64,000 bases of DNA, from positions 33,816,762 through 33,880,761 of the forward strand of contig JASFXZ010000003.1 of assembly GCA_032209605.1 (NCBI GenBank), given 5' to 3'. This document shows, piece after piece, positions 44,463 through 56,280 of the stretch (its first letter is position 1; every line of letters starts with the position of its first letter). Under the pieces are notes generated by a model. That model saw only the letters and a program-made list of their open reading frames with translations, did no database searches and was not told the origin of the DNA. This DNA is from Mactromeris polynyma (Eukaryota > Mollusca > Bivalvia > Venerida > Mactridae). A program made the translations under genes and the position numbers.

Positions 44463-44604
44463 TCTAATTCACAATCGGAAGTATTTGCCAGCGTTCTCCA
44501 TTAGCGACGACAAACTTCACTTTATTTGGGGATATCTCATTTAGCACTTTCTATAATAGAAATTTCCATTAATTGCCCTTCATTCGGTCAGATGCCGTCA
44601 TTTC
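44463..44604 (+). repeat. Dispersed repeat family R3, copy 1
   Basis: Aligns with 53433-53570: TCTAATTCACA, AAGTATT, ATTAGC-ACGACAA-CTTC, CACTTTCTATAATAG, TCATTC-GT-AGAT and TGTCAT are shared in order. Similarity may extend about 60 bp further left (TATCGTCTGC). Both copies are in the same orientation; class unknown. Confidence 0.65.
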
Positions 44605-45131
44605 ACCAAATGGATAGCTTGGTGTTTTCAACTATATTCGTCCTTAAAGGTTGTTGCACTGCAATGTTCATCACTAACAGTGACATTATAGAAGTAATAT
44701 ATTTTAGCCGGATTGTTTAAATCAATAGCGCTTGCTAACCAAAGATATTACAAAAAAACAATTCAAGATCTTTTCATAAAAGAGAATTCCTGTAATTATT
44801 TTTCGGAAATGGAATGAACAGAGACACGAATACAGAATTGTAGGTCTCTGAAATGAACAATCGATAGATTCTAGGTCAATTTCATGCCATTCTGACAATG
44901 CCACCTACACGAGCTTTGTTGATTTCCTGCTTGAACTCACACGTATGTCGGTCATATTCTTGTGGGTCATTGTTATACAGAGGCAGACGATTTGTTTTGT
45001 GCGATTTTATCAACACCGAAGGTATGAATATATTTCCTAATGTGTGTATTGAAATATTCATGTTTGCCCGTAAGCTGGACTGAGAAAACGTCGCGATTCT
45101 GTTTTGATAGAAAAGTAATCCAAACAGCAGT
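44605..45131. other. AT-rich DNA, no gene seen
   Basis: Overlapping short frames on both strands (44722-45164) argue against coding. Nothing else recognised. Confidence 0.5.
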
Positions 45132-45226
45132 TATAGCTTTACGCACGAGAGCGCACGAGAGCATTTCCTTACCTTAATTGGCATGGATCGGACCTGAAAG
45201 TTCATATATCTGTTCAAGGTCAATCT
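45132..45226 (-). repeat. Dispersed repeat family R4, copy 1 (bottom strand)
   Basis: On the bottom strand it matches 57484-57565: GAACAG, TATGAACTTTCAGG, CCGATCCA, AAGGTAAGGAAATGCT, TCGTGCGTAAA and CTATA. This copy carries an extra 10 bp duplication (GCACGAGAGC twice). No termini seen. Confidence 0.8.
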
Positions 45227-46235
45227 AACAGCACATAACAAAGTCCTATATAATTATGTTTCCTTTGTAGTCTTATCTATGTACAAGTTTAGATCTATAT
45301 AAAATAACATTCTGTGTAAAACAGTTCTTGTGCCTTGCAATTCAAATTGGTTTATAAAAGACTGATCATAATTTCACAACATGCAAATAGTATATACACT
45401 GCAGGAAATTCATTTCTAAACAAATATATATACACGCATAAATGGGGCAAATAGGTAAAACTGAGACACAGTCCAATTGAATGAGGACAGCATTATTATT
45501 GAAAGGAAAAACGATATGGTGAAGAATACAAGACTGAAACTCGAACATTTAACAATTGTTTCGTACGTCTGCAGTTGTACGAGTATATAGAACATTCCCA
45601 TTTTGAATAATGCGATAAAACCAGTCTGAAAACTATTCAAATCATTGAATCGTCTGACAAAACAACCTTGATTTAAAATATTTGCATCGTGTGCATTTAT
45701 CCAAAATTAGCACAATGAGATAGAAATCAGCGAAACCTTGATAACTTATCATTTGAATATCTTAAAGAAGTACCATAAGACGAAATAAAGTTGTTTACTG
45801 AAAAAGACCTTGAAATGTCTCGATCATTTATGGTCGCCTAGAAACGCATGAAATCATGGGAATGCGCCGTGTGTTCTAAATTGTCCAGGGGAGTATATTT
45901 GTATTGTGTTATTTATCGTCCTATCAAGCACTACAAGCAGACGATAATACACGGATTTTTTTGATTTTTTTTAGTAAATCCATGTATAACAACACTTGGT
46001 GAAATATTCAAACATGTCGATGAATAAAATGTATTACAAAGTCATTTTGATATCAAGAGAGAAAAAGAGGGAAAGAAAACATCTGAGATATAGAAATATT
46101 TATCATCATCTTCCTCGTAAAAACCAGACAAAACAGGTCTGCGTTATATACCAATGCTTTACATAGCATATTAACGAGTAACATAAAACATATATCTACA
46201 TTTGTATTTGTTTTCGAACAACTCCTTTTTATTCA
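45227..46235. other. AT-rich DNA, no gene seen
   Basis: Nothing recognised. Confidence 0.5.
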
Positions 46236-46624
46236 TTAGATTTGATACTTACTTTCATACTTAGATTTGATACTTACTTTCATACTTAGATTTGATACTT
46301 ACTTTCATACTTAGATTTGATACTTACTTTCATCCTTAGATTTGATACTTACTTTCATCCTTAGATTTGATACTTACTTTCATCCTTAGATTTGATACAT
46401 ACTTTCATACTTAGATTTGATACTTACTTTCATACTTAGATTTGATACTTACTTTCATCCTTAGATTTGATACATACTTTCATACTTAGATTTGATACTT
46501 ACTTTCATCCTTAGATTTGATACTTACTTTCATCCTTAGATTCGATACTTACTTTCATCCTTAGATTTGATACTTACTTTCATCCTTAGATTTGATACTT
46601 ACTTTCATCCTTAGATTTGATAGC
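46236..46624. repeat. 25 bp tandem array, about 15 units
   Basis: Units read TTTGATACTTACTTTCATAC plus TTAGA; starts at 46241, 46266 and 46291 give the 25 bp period. Two variants (CATAC and CATCC) occur in runs. A rarer TACAT variant at 46391 and 46466 is 75 bp apart and always joined to CATAC, indicating duplication of a three-unit block. Confidence 0.96.
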
Positions 46625-47568
46625 ACTTTCACTAATTATGTTCTCTTAATCAGTTTCTTCTAGCAAACTTTATTGGTGAGTGTAAAAAGATGAATTACCA
46701 TGTACCGAGAGTATCAGCATTTTCTGTGTTTTATTTTTGTTATCAAAATGGAACCATCACATTGTCGACAATACCTTCGTGCACTCTCTATCCTTTGGTT
46801 AGAGCTCCCTTGTGGGTACTAACCGTTTGGAATCAATTTAAACATTAATTAAGCTAGCCTGAGATGTGACATTAAAATGCGATTATTATGCTGTTTTAAC
46901 AAGTACAAAATATATGATGTTTTGACTTTAGATGATCTTATATGATGTGTATAGTTTAGAAAGTAAAACATCAATATTTCTTCATGATGTAATGAAACGA
47001 TATTTCGGCACCGTTCTGTCATTAGACTCGTATCTGGAACTTGATGCACATTGACGTCCTCAGAGGCTGTGCTATGTTATGTTCCGTTCTCAGACCAACA
47101 CATTGTAGAAAAAAATATCTTAAAAAAAGATGATCGGTGCAAAGTGAAATAAGCAAAGATGTAGTAGTTTTATTGGGATCCCACGAACACATGTTAATAA
47201 ATAAAGATATACAAATACAATGTATTAAAATTCTGTTGCCGTTCATTTATTTGAACTTATGAATATATTCAACAATGATAGCACGCGTGGCAGAAATAGT
47301 GTGTTACAAGTTCTAAAGAATTTAATAAAGCGCGTAAACAAATGTACATCAAAACACAATTACAGGACTATTGTGGCATTGTCCATTGACCATTCAGACA
47401 TTTCCAGAAAAGCATAACACATTCAAACCTTTATTTAGGAAATGCAACTTTATTCATGCCCAATCCAGGGTTTGCAACGGGCAGATGTAACCTAGTCAAC
47501 GTCCAGAATACAAACGAAGTTCGACTGTCCAAAATGTGACTCATGTTGCAAAGGCGAACACAATATAC
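46625..47568. other. AT-rich DNA, no gene seen
   Basis: Nothing recognised. Confidence 0.5.
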
Positions 47569-47838
47569 ACGCCTGCGTCTCATTGGAACCACAACATTTT
47601 GTTATGCGTTTAAAATGTGCCAATGAGTGTACACTTCATAAATCGGGGAATGCAGTTCCACATAGGATTGCTTATGCCTTATGTTAACTGTAAAAGTTGG
47701 GAACAAATACCAAAACCCGATCGTCTAGAACTTGCATAACTTTCCAAAGCTTATTGTGGCTTTGGCACGTTATTTACACTCATTGGAACATTTGCAACGC
47801 ATAACTAAATGTTGTTGTTCCAATGAGACGCAGGCGTG
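47569..47838. mobile_element. Foldback/MITE-like element with about 65 bp inverted ends
   Basis: The left arm 47569-47634 (CACGCCTGCGTCTCATTGGA, ACCACAACATTTTGTTATGC, AATGTGCCAATGAGTGTA) is the inverse of the right arm 47774-47838 (TACACTCATTGGAACATTTG, CAACGCATAACTAAATG, TTCCAATGAGACGCAGGCGT) with few mismatches. CCAATGAG recurs inside each arm. About 140 bp of unrelated sequence lies between. No coding capacity. The flanks ATATA and ATATG are compatible with a short AT target duplication, not resolved. Confidence 0.9.
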
Positions 47839-48485
47839 ATATGGTTGTATTATAACTAAAACACTCAGTGGTGTCATCCTAGTATATAGTATACCAGATT
47901 ATTATTTCAAAAATACTTGACAAAAAATCGATCGTCAGCGTTACGTGAAAACATACGGCTTTCATGTCAAGGACAGTGGTAATTACCATTTAAAATATGA
48001 CAGAAATATTGCATAAATGCGTATATAATTCATACTTGACAAGACTTGTTGTGTAACCTTTTGTATAGAACTGTCCAAGACTCATATCCTGATTGGACAG
48101 CATGTAACATTCAATAATCTCCATGTCCAATCGCATCCGACTTTTGATAGGTCTGTAAGTAAGCTTAGTAATGTTTTAACCGTATTCAGATGCTCAGGCA
48201 AAGTGAGAAAAGACGGATTTATTAATTGAACCCCATCGGAATAATATCGCAGACGATCATAACTTGCATGATGAAATAACTTTCCCAATTGCACTTCGGG
48301 GAGCACTTTGTTATCGTTAATGACTTAAACTCTGCTTCAGGTCGTATGTAACAATTATCTTGAATTTAGACCATACCGCGTAAATACTCCCTGGTATTGT
48401 TAGATTTTGATTTGTTAGTTTGCAGATTTACAACCATTTAACAGTACGAGTATTTCAGTTTTATGTGTCGGTCAGTTGACCTTGC
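47839..48485. other. AT-rich DNA, no gene seen
   Basis: The 74-codon bottom-strand frame at 48082-48306 is not recognised as any family. Confidence 0.5.
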
Positions 48486-48612
48486 CAGTATGTCAGGGTT
48501 ACCAACCAGTATGTCAGGGTTACCAACCAGTACGTCAGGGTTACCAAACAGTACGTCAGGGTTACCAAACAGTACGTCAGGGTTACCAACCAGTACGTCA
48601 GGGTTACCATAC
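48486..48612. repeat. 21 bp tandem array, about 6 units
   Basis: CAGTATGTCAGGGTTACCAA plus C repeats every 21 bp, with CAGTATGT giving way to CAGTACGT. Since 21 is a multiple of 3, frames over it repeat seven residues; these are not genes. Confidence 0.95.
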
Positions 48613-48724
48613 CAACCAGTATCAAAATGTTCTTACGCTTACAATCGAATACTTCACTACATAAACCAGAGACTGAGGACATATAACGTTTGATCTATTA
48701 CTAACAATCAAATTGCCTCGGAAA

Positions 48725-48802
48725 ATATATGCCACCCGGGGTTCGAATATATGACCTCCTGTTTATCAGTGGAGTGATATTCCCAGTGAGATAACCGGAT
48801 CT
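48725..48802 (-). mobile_element. tRNA-like relic, bottom strand (weak)
   Basis: The bottom strand reads GGTTATCTCACTGGGAATAT (A-box-like), CTGATAA (GAU-like loop) and ATATTCGAACCCCGGG (B box). No SINE body is evident. Probably a decayed SINE head. Confidence 0.45.
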
Positions 48803-49742
48803 TATTTGGTTTGACCTTTCAAAGTTCAATGTGAATTAAAAAAAACTCATCATGTCTTCATAACAAAGTTCAATCTTGATTGCTGTGCTATATTATGTCA
48901 AATTTACACGTATAAGGGTAATGTGTGGTATCGCTTTTTACCCATGACTTAAAAACGAAATGAATCCATGTTTTCGATGTTTCGATGTTTCTTGCAGTTT
49001 CTCTGTAAGTGTTTCATTTTTTAACGTTTTGATTGTAATAGCGACATTTCAAAAGCGGTAAAAAAATTTCGATTGAATTTAACTGAAAAAGTTTTTTCCT
49101 CATAATTAAAGACAATTTGTTTCAAAGTGCGGTATAATTACTACGAGATATCAAGTTAAATAATTAATTTTAAATCAAATTTGTAGCTTAAAGTTTTGAT
49201 TAAATTTCGATTTTTATGTTACATTAATTTCATTCCAACAATTAGAGAGAAGACAAAAATATCCCGACGAAAGCAAAAACACACATGTCTTTGAACATAC
49301 ATATAGTTAAGCTCCTGCTTTAATTAATCTAGCTATTGCAGTGAATGTATACTTTTAACAATAACGTGTAGCGACAGTAAAGTCACCATACAGTGGAATA
49401 AATTTCCAACTTACCATTTTAAACATCGAGCATTTAAATTTAATATGCTGTTACGCATTCCGTCGTTCAACTTTCCACAGCTATTGCTTGTGGTTCATTC
49501 AGTCCTAGTTTCGTAATCACTTGTGTTGACACACTTATCTTGCTGAGTAATGGCAATGCCCACGATGAAAAGTGGGAGATATTGAATAAACCTGCCAATC
49601 ACTAAAATTCGTGGCTAGATATATTAAGGGGGCGAAGTCCGTTTATTAGAACAGTCTCAGCCAGTAGAGCATGTTTATTTGGACGTTATTTACGGTGTAT
49701 GAAACTTTGATTATGGATAGAGATATTCAGTTTTTATGATTT
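48803..49742. other. AT-rich DNA, no gene seen
   Basis: Nothing recognised. Confidence 0.5.
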
Positions 49743-50018
49743 TTCGGCGCAGCCGTACTAACATGGCTTTGCTATTAGCATATCTGTGTTGTGTATACCA
49801 ATCGAATCTAACGTTAACCACCTAACCAACTTCTCTTCAACAGAACAACGTGTGTAACCTTGACGAGGATTGGTTAACCATTCGATAAGGTGTACCGGTA
49901 CCTTACCTTACCGAAATCCATTTTTTATCTGGAGTGACCAGCAATCGTAACATCTCGGAAATTGTTTATGTTGCACTATAAATCTTAACTTTCAAATTGC
50001 GACGACCATCTTTTTCAA
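49743..50018 (+). repeat. Dispersed repeat family R2, copy 2
   Basis: Same orientation as 26981-27289 and similar along its whole length. It differs by small gaps around TGCATATTATGCATCAG and in the segment before GAAATCC. See copy 1. Confidence 0.88.
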
Positions 50019-50171
50019 GATATTTCTTGTTAGTTCTTCATTTGCCATTTTATTAGAGACGTAGGGAATCATTTATAGCGTAACATTACTACCTTTATAT
50101 ATATACGGTTATCATAATACATAGATACATGCATACTGACTGTCATTTAAATATGCTGTCACCAAGCGCCT

Positions 50172-50428
50172 GAACGGGGCTTGAAATCACAGTAACAGCC
50201 ATTATCATGTAGTGGTTTTTCCAGCTAATTGGATAGAGGAAGACCACAGTTGACCATTGTAGCATTACGGCATAGGCGGGCATCTGGGTAGAACCACCAA
50301 CTATCCGTAAGCCAGCTGGATAGGTCCCTTAGATAGAATACCTATATCCCGAGGGGGATCTGAACCAATAGCGATGTTGGGCAAGTGAGTTGAAGTCAGT
50401 CATTGTGGCCATAGTCACTCGGCCCGGG
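50172..50428 (-). mobile_element. SINE with Ser/Leu-like tRNA head, bottom strand
   Basis: On the bottom strand the head at 50428-50350 has GGGCCGAGTGACTATGG (an A box of the Ser/Leu GGCCGAGTGGTTAAGG type) and GGTTCAGATCCCC (B box). The body AGCTGGCTTACGGATAGTTG, GTGGTTCTACCCAGATGCCC, GGTCTTCCTC and AGCTGGAAAAACC matches a repeat I recall as widespread in molluscs. The usual RNA-like 3' tail is not clear. It is a different family from the GTTAGTACTGG SINEs in this window. Confidence 0.65.
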
Positions 50429-51302
50429 TACCGAAACTGGAACCTTTAACAGGGCTGTATCTAAATGAACATACAAGTTATCTGTTTCTTGTGAAAAGTA
50501 GTTTTTCTTTAAATGTTTATTGACCGGACAATAATATGACGACCGATTTTTATATCTGAGCAAATGTCATTCCGAAAATTGATAAAATAAAAATGGCCGT
50601 CACAGAACAGTCATATATACAAAATGTCTCATTTGCATATGTTATATCACGCAAGAGTATGTTTTATGAAATTAGTCAATGTTGTCAATTTACAACTCTT
50701 TGTTCTTCGTTATAATTATGAGAAAGCGTCACTCACATCAATCTTCTTTGTGGCATCCCCAACCGTAAGCCGTCGACCGCAGTCAATCATTTCTTTCACT
50801 GACGCCAATCTAGCTGTATTTATGATAGGTTTCAGTCCACTGCCAAGATTGTATTCCAAACATTCCATTTTTTTATGGAACAACTTGCGCTACTTCAGTA
50901 CCAGACATTGTGACTTTAAGAAATAACGATCCAAAAGTTCATTAAGGCTTCCTTCATGTTGATTGACGCCATTGTTACTTATTTTCATGCCAACGCCTTT
51001 CGTGCAATGCTGTTGTTTCAAATTGAAACGGTAATGGTCATAAAATGGCGTCATCAGCTGGTGGAAGTTGACTAAACTGTGGCGTCGTGAATTGAACAAA
51101 AATTCAAAATGGCGTTTAACCCGATTAAAAGTCTCTAAATTATTATTATCAAGTATAGAAGCATTCACAATTGCCAGATCACATGCACCAGAAGCAGTCT
51201 AAAATGTCTTATTTAAGTTTAAATTTCTTATTTTAGTATAAAATTTCTTATTTTGGAATAAAAAATTATTTTACACATGGCTATCAGTTGACCTAACCTA
51301 CA
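50429..51302. other. AT-rich DNA, no gene seen
   Basis: A 100-codon top-strand frame (50624-50926) and a 92-codon bottom-strand frame (50890-51168) are present; neither shows a domain I know. Confidence 0.45.
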
Positions 51303-51585
51303 CGAAAAATTGTCGGCTAGTGCCCACAACTAGATCATTATGTAGTTAACTAGATATTTATCGCGTTAATTGCTTAACACTTATCTAAGATAGATCTAGT
51401 ACCAGGTTTAAGTGGGTAAGTGATGGCAGCTGTGGGCACTATCAGACAAATTTATCACGATTCTTATCTAGTTAACCACATAATTATCTAGTTAATTGAG
51501 TAGTTATCTAGTTTCTTTAATGTGATAACCACATACATATCTAATTAATTAAGTAGTTAACTGGTGGCAGAAATATGCCACCATG
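51303..51585. mobile_element. Palindromic MITE-like cluster rich in TAGTTAACTAG
   Basis: AATTGTCGGCTAGTGCCCACA (split: AATTGTCGGC, TAGTGCCCACA) at 51308-51328 is nearly inverse to TGTGGGCACTATCAGACAAA at 51431-51450. Inside and to the right, self-complementary strings of the type CTAGTTAACTAG, ATCTAGTTAA and TAATTAATTA recur. It ends with the perfect small hairpin GGTGGCA-GAAATA-TGCCACC (51563-51582). This may be two nested small elements. Confidence 0.7.
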
Positions 51586-53432
51586 CCTATGTTTAGTATC
51601 ATAAACATAAAGATAAACACGATGGTAATAATCAAAGTAAAATTCTTGAAGTTATTTGACAAATATTCACATTGAGAGACATAAGACTCGAATATATTAA
51701 TGTTAATGATCAAGTTGTCCTTATGATCATATCGTGATTCAACAAATCAAATATTTCATTATTAAACGCATATGTCACTATAGTGTATGTCACAGAAATT
51801 AATATTGATAATGAAAGCCTGATACAATAGATCTACTTTCTATTTAGAATAAAGTATGAACGCTGTCACATTCATCACGATTGAATAACGAAGCAAACAT
51901 CGTGATGCCTATTAACAAATGAAGAGATGGTGTGTTTGCCAATATACGGCATGTATGTAGTTCCAGAAAGCACACACGAGCACGGGAAAAATATAAAAAC
52001 ATTTCTACGAAAACTGTCAAAAGAATTCCAGCAATTGCGAATTGCGGAGCATCGGGATCTTGTCCTTTGTGTATATTGGACATGCTTTATGCTTCAAGAA
52101 GTCGTGTATATGGCGTGTACTATGCAGAATACAAAATACATCAATATATGGACAGACATTTTGACTGAATATAAATTGTGATAATATTGAATACTGAGGA
52201 CGTAATTGGCAAATCTTTATTCAATTATGACATGCAGACAATATATGATCGCACCGGCTTTTACAGAACTCCATTCTATGACATTACGTTTGCTCGAAAC
52301 ATATAACATTGTTGTTGGTTCCAAATATAGAGGGCATTTTAACATTTTATGTTTGCCAGTTTTATGCCACCTTATGCTATTTGGCTGGCTGCGCATTTTG
52401 TATGTGGAAACGCAAGCTCGATTTCATGTTGCATAAAATCGTGTTTATCATCATTACAAAGCACCATGAGCAAAATAAGGTTCGTATAAGTATATTCAAT
52501 CCAGACCTCTGATTGGGGATGAGTTTGTACAATGGACCAAGAACGCCCATTGTCAGAGTCTTGTGTATTGAGAGCACATATTGCCCTGGTATAGAGCTTC
52601 ATATATCATGACACAATAAGAACAGAACGTTCGATGGGTTTTTCACATTACATTAATATTTTTTATATCATTATAAAGAAGAAAGAATGACCAATGCTTC
52701 AGAGGGTTAATAAATGTTTTTTTATATTTAATTTAATGAAAATAATAGCTGTTCAAAGTTTCGTCCCTTCTTTGCTTCTATTGGAAAAAACAATCAAATC
52801 AGAAATCGATATCGCCCGATATGGCATTTTCAGGGGAGATAATTTTATCGGCAAAACAGTGTATCCAGTCCCATTGATGAACATGAACAAGTGTTAACTA
52901 TTAAACAGAAAGCAATAAAGGCGTTGGAGGGGGTTGATGGTAATCGTATTGTGTCAAAATAATTACGTTGGCTTAAAGGTATTCGGTATTACCTTAGACT
53001 GGGTGTAAAAAGATTGTGAAGTGGTCAATACAATACTAATAGTAATAATAATACTACTATGAAAATCAACGTAAAACTAATGGAAACTTGTGTGGGTGGT
53101 ATGGACCTACAGCAAAAAGAATGTGCGCAATAAATTAATGAAGAATATACTCCTTATCTTTCCGAGTCTTTTCATCTGCGACATTTTGCACACGCGCGTT
53201 TGAAATTGGTTTGCACAAAAAATTAGCGACATGGAAGCCATATTGGCCCTAGATATCGTACACATACGTGCGTTTTGTAACATTCAAGTTGATCAGTTTT
53301 TTATTTCTAAACATCGCACTGTCGCGTTTTAAAGTCATTTGAAGCATTTATCATCGTCTGCAAACTGTGGAAATTTATCATCAAGAACTGTCAAGGCTGT
53401 GAATTATATTGCTTTCATTTATCACTATTGTT
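51586..53432. other. AT-rich DNA, no gene seen
   Basis: Several frames of 60-84 codons overlap on both strands at 51844-52181 and 52206-52602, a pattern of chance openness rather than coding. Nothing else recognised. Confidence 0.45.
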
Positions 53433-53570
53433 TCTAATTCACAGTGATAAGTATTCCGTTTTCATATTCATTAGCAACGACAATCTTCGCCTAATTAATA
53501 CTTACTCTACACTTTCTATAATAGCAGAACTAATTAATTTTCTGTCATTCAGTAAGATACTGTCATCTTA
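53433..53570 (+). repeat. Dispersed repeat family R3, copy 2
   Basis: Diverged partner of 44463-44604; see that entry for the shared blocks. Confidence 0.65.
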
Positions 53571-53855
53571 CGTGATTGATGAGATGTTGTTTCTGTTTTA
53601 TGATCAGCGCTAAAATCTACCGTAATGATATTCAATACATAACCAAAGCATGGCAAAATGTATTATTGATCAACACGGTATGCGACTGGACTGTTTCAGT
53701 TGAACTTATTTTGCCATCGGAATTTATTAACGTCACATTTCTGTCGTAATATTTTTACTGTTGTTTTGCCTGTGCAGATTGGTGGCCGTAAAAGTCTCCC
53801 CGTACTTGTATGAAATGATGTTATCATATCATCCATCACGGATAGCACTTCTACT

Positions 53856-53965
53856 TCTTTTTCCCTCCCCACTCACAACTGTCACTATTTCCCTGGGGGT
53901 CTGTGTGGGGAGGCACTGTCTTGTGTATGTGTCGTTCCCCCTAACAATTTAATCTTTCTTTCGTC
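53856..53965 (+). repeat. Dispersed repeat family R1, copy B (short)
   Basis: GGGGGTCTGTGTGGGGAGGC, ACTGTCTTGTGTATGTG and CGTTCCCCCTAACAA match the right half of copies A and D. The left half is not recognisable. Confidence 0.8.
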
Positions 53966-54545
53966 ATCTTCATCAATGTTGAAGGATTCTGCTTTTTTCC
54001 AGAGGACATAACACACTTTTGTCTCCCGACCTTCACCTTAATATCTCGTTCACTTATCCTTGTAAAATACTTGATGTAGAGATTTCACTATTATACTTGG
54101 CATACAATTGTTTCAATCTCTTGTACACCATGTAATTTGCCATCGAGTTGCTTTAATGTCTTATAAATCAATATTAGCATGAGGAATTGGACACTTAAGG
54201 ACAATGTGAAACCTTTGATTTATTAGAAGCTGTCAAACCAATGAACACAGCAGTTTGTTTTGTGAAACCATGTTTTGGAATAGCTCAACTGTCCACTGGT
54301 ACAATATTGTACCATAACCATTCGGACTGCCAGTAGACAGTATTTGTGATATTTGATTCACAAGGAGACACAAGACATAAACATGAATGATGGGTACGCA
54401 ATTGAACGAACAGTGCCAAAACACCATATGGAGGTCAAACATGGTGCAAGTACACTCAAACTTATTGCGGCCTACCATTACCATTACCCAGACAAAACGA
54501 ACTGTCCAAAAAAGAAACAAAACAAGGCTGCTAATGATCGCCATC
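53966..54545. other. AT-rich DNA, no gene called
   Basis: A 140-codon bottom-strand frame (54233-54655) begins inside the foldback element that follows and is overlapped by two top-strand frames; I do not call it. Confidence 0.45.
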
Positions 54546-54895
54546 ATCAAGTGCGCGCGGCATGTTCCAATGTGTAATGTACGACGAAAAACACTTCGAT
54601 TCGGTGAGTATTTTTCCCTTTTTCCATTGTAAACGAATCCATATAGAATTGACATGTGGTATTACAAGTTTGTCATAAACGTGTGCAATTTTTAAAGCAG
54701 CGCCCGTTTCGAGTCATAATGTTGTGGATGTGAATAGGGAGGTGCTCCCGAGAAATGCCTTATGGAAGATAGAAAATGGAAGACTGCTTTGAAAATTCAC
54801 GTCGACCCGTTTACAATAATAAATGCAAAACTACTCACTGAATTGAGGTGTTTTTCGTCCTAAATAACCCACAGGGACGCGTGCGCGCACTTGTT
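54546..54895. mobile_element. Foldback element with about 95 bp inverted arms
   Basis: The left arm 54546-54641 (AAGTGCGCGC, GACGAAAAACAC, ATTCGGTGAGTA, ATTGTAAACG) is the inverse of the right arm 54802-54895 (CGTTTACAAT, TACTCACTGAAT, GTGTTTTTCGTCC, GCGCGCACTTG). About 160 bp lie between. Beyond the right arm, GGTGACGTACATCACC is a near-perfect short palindrome. Non-coding; superfamily unknown. Confidence 0.85.
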
Positions 54896-55704
54896 GGTGA
54901 CGTACATCACCGCCCTTGAAACCCCCAGCACAAGTTGTTGAGAAAAAAAAGAATCGTTTTAAGAAAATATATCTCTAGAATCATGTGTTATATGTTCCAT
55001 TAAGAATTAACTGCACGTATATGAAGGTGAAAAATCCCGTGTGAGTAGAGACAATTTAGTTGTCTGAAATCTAAGTACATGTATTGTAATATGACATAAC
55101 CCTTGTCAAAGGATATTTTCGTTGATAAACTCATGTACAAACAAATACATACAACTTTTTCTCATTACCAAACTCATATCACTTAGAGGAACAGAAACTC
55201 GTTCAATGGGTTTATTGTACACGATGTATCGTGGTTGACGCGTTTTTCCTTTATCTATTTTATCTACCAAATGAAAAATGCGGATGAGTCAGTATGAATA
55301 TGTTTTGCCAAACATTTCAATAAACTGGAGATTTCCCTCCATCTAGTGACAGGACGCATGTATCATTATTGTAAGATATCTGACAGGGTTTAGCCATTAA
55401 TAATGCATATTGCCAACCTGAAATTATTGTTTATTTCTGCAATATTGGTTATATATGGCCCGATTTAGTTAACTTTTACGTCACGGATTGGATTATGAAA
55501 ATTTACTCTGTCATCTGTCTCATCAAGCTTGTAACATTATTGTACAATATGAATGATATAGGCAAGGAATAATTAAGTGGTGAAAGTTGAAAGTAAATTT
55601 TCTGCCTCTCTATACCAGAATGAAATTGTTTTTTTTTGGACATCAGATACAAGTGTATTACGGCAAAATATTCAAGATGGTGCACAAAGGCCTACAATGC
55701 ATTT
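54896..55704. other. AT-rich DNA, no gene seen
   Basis: Nothing recognised. Confidence 0.5.
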
Positions 55705-55800
55705 TCTTCTGGGGGCAAAGCCCCCTGGTCCCTGACAGGGGCGTTTCCCCTTGCCTCCATTGGGCACCTATAGCACCCCTCGCCTTGAAAAGCGTTCTTC
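55705..55800. repeat. GC-rich island, probable repeat fragment
   Basis: GGGGGCAAAGCCCCC is a hairpin, followed by TGGTCCCTGACAGGGGCG, TTTCCCCTTGCC and TTGGGCACC. It is markedly more GC-rich than its surroundings. This style is common in interspersed elements, but I cannot name the family. Confidence 0.55.
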
Positions 55801-56280
55801 TATTTTCAGCTCTCGGGTCAACCACATCCCTGCAAGTAGTAAAACATACAAGGATTAACCATGAGCATTTCCGTGACTTGCATTTATGGAATCACGAATT
55901 TTTTGAGACTATGGTAGGAGCATCTATTTATAACTGAAACTATTTTTTTGTTAAGGGTTAAACTGCAGTAAATATTACGTTACTTTTTGTATTTTTATGA
56001 TTTAGAAATAAAATATTTTTAATGCATTTGTATTGTCGAATAAATGTCTTTTACAAAGTTAAAACGATATGTTTATAATAAATACTGGCTGATCCCCGAA
56101 AAATAGGACGATTCTACATAAACAGCATGTGTGTTAGGTGTCGAAGATAAAATTAAAATAATTAACTATAAAAAACTTCATTTTCAATTTACTTATATCA
56201 ATATTAACCTGTAGTACTTGTAACGTGGATATTTATGCAAGTTACGGTGTTTAAAAGGAAATACACGCCAATGATAGTAT
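55801..56280. other. AT-rich spacer
   Basis: Nothing recognised. Confidence 0.5.

Noticed and set aside
54233..54655. 140-codon bottom-strand frame with hydrophobic stretches
   Set aside because: It starts in the arm of the foldback element at 54546-54895 and is overlapped by two top-strand frames.
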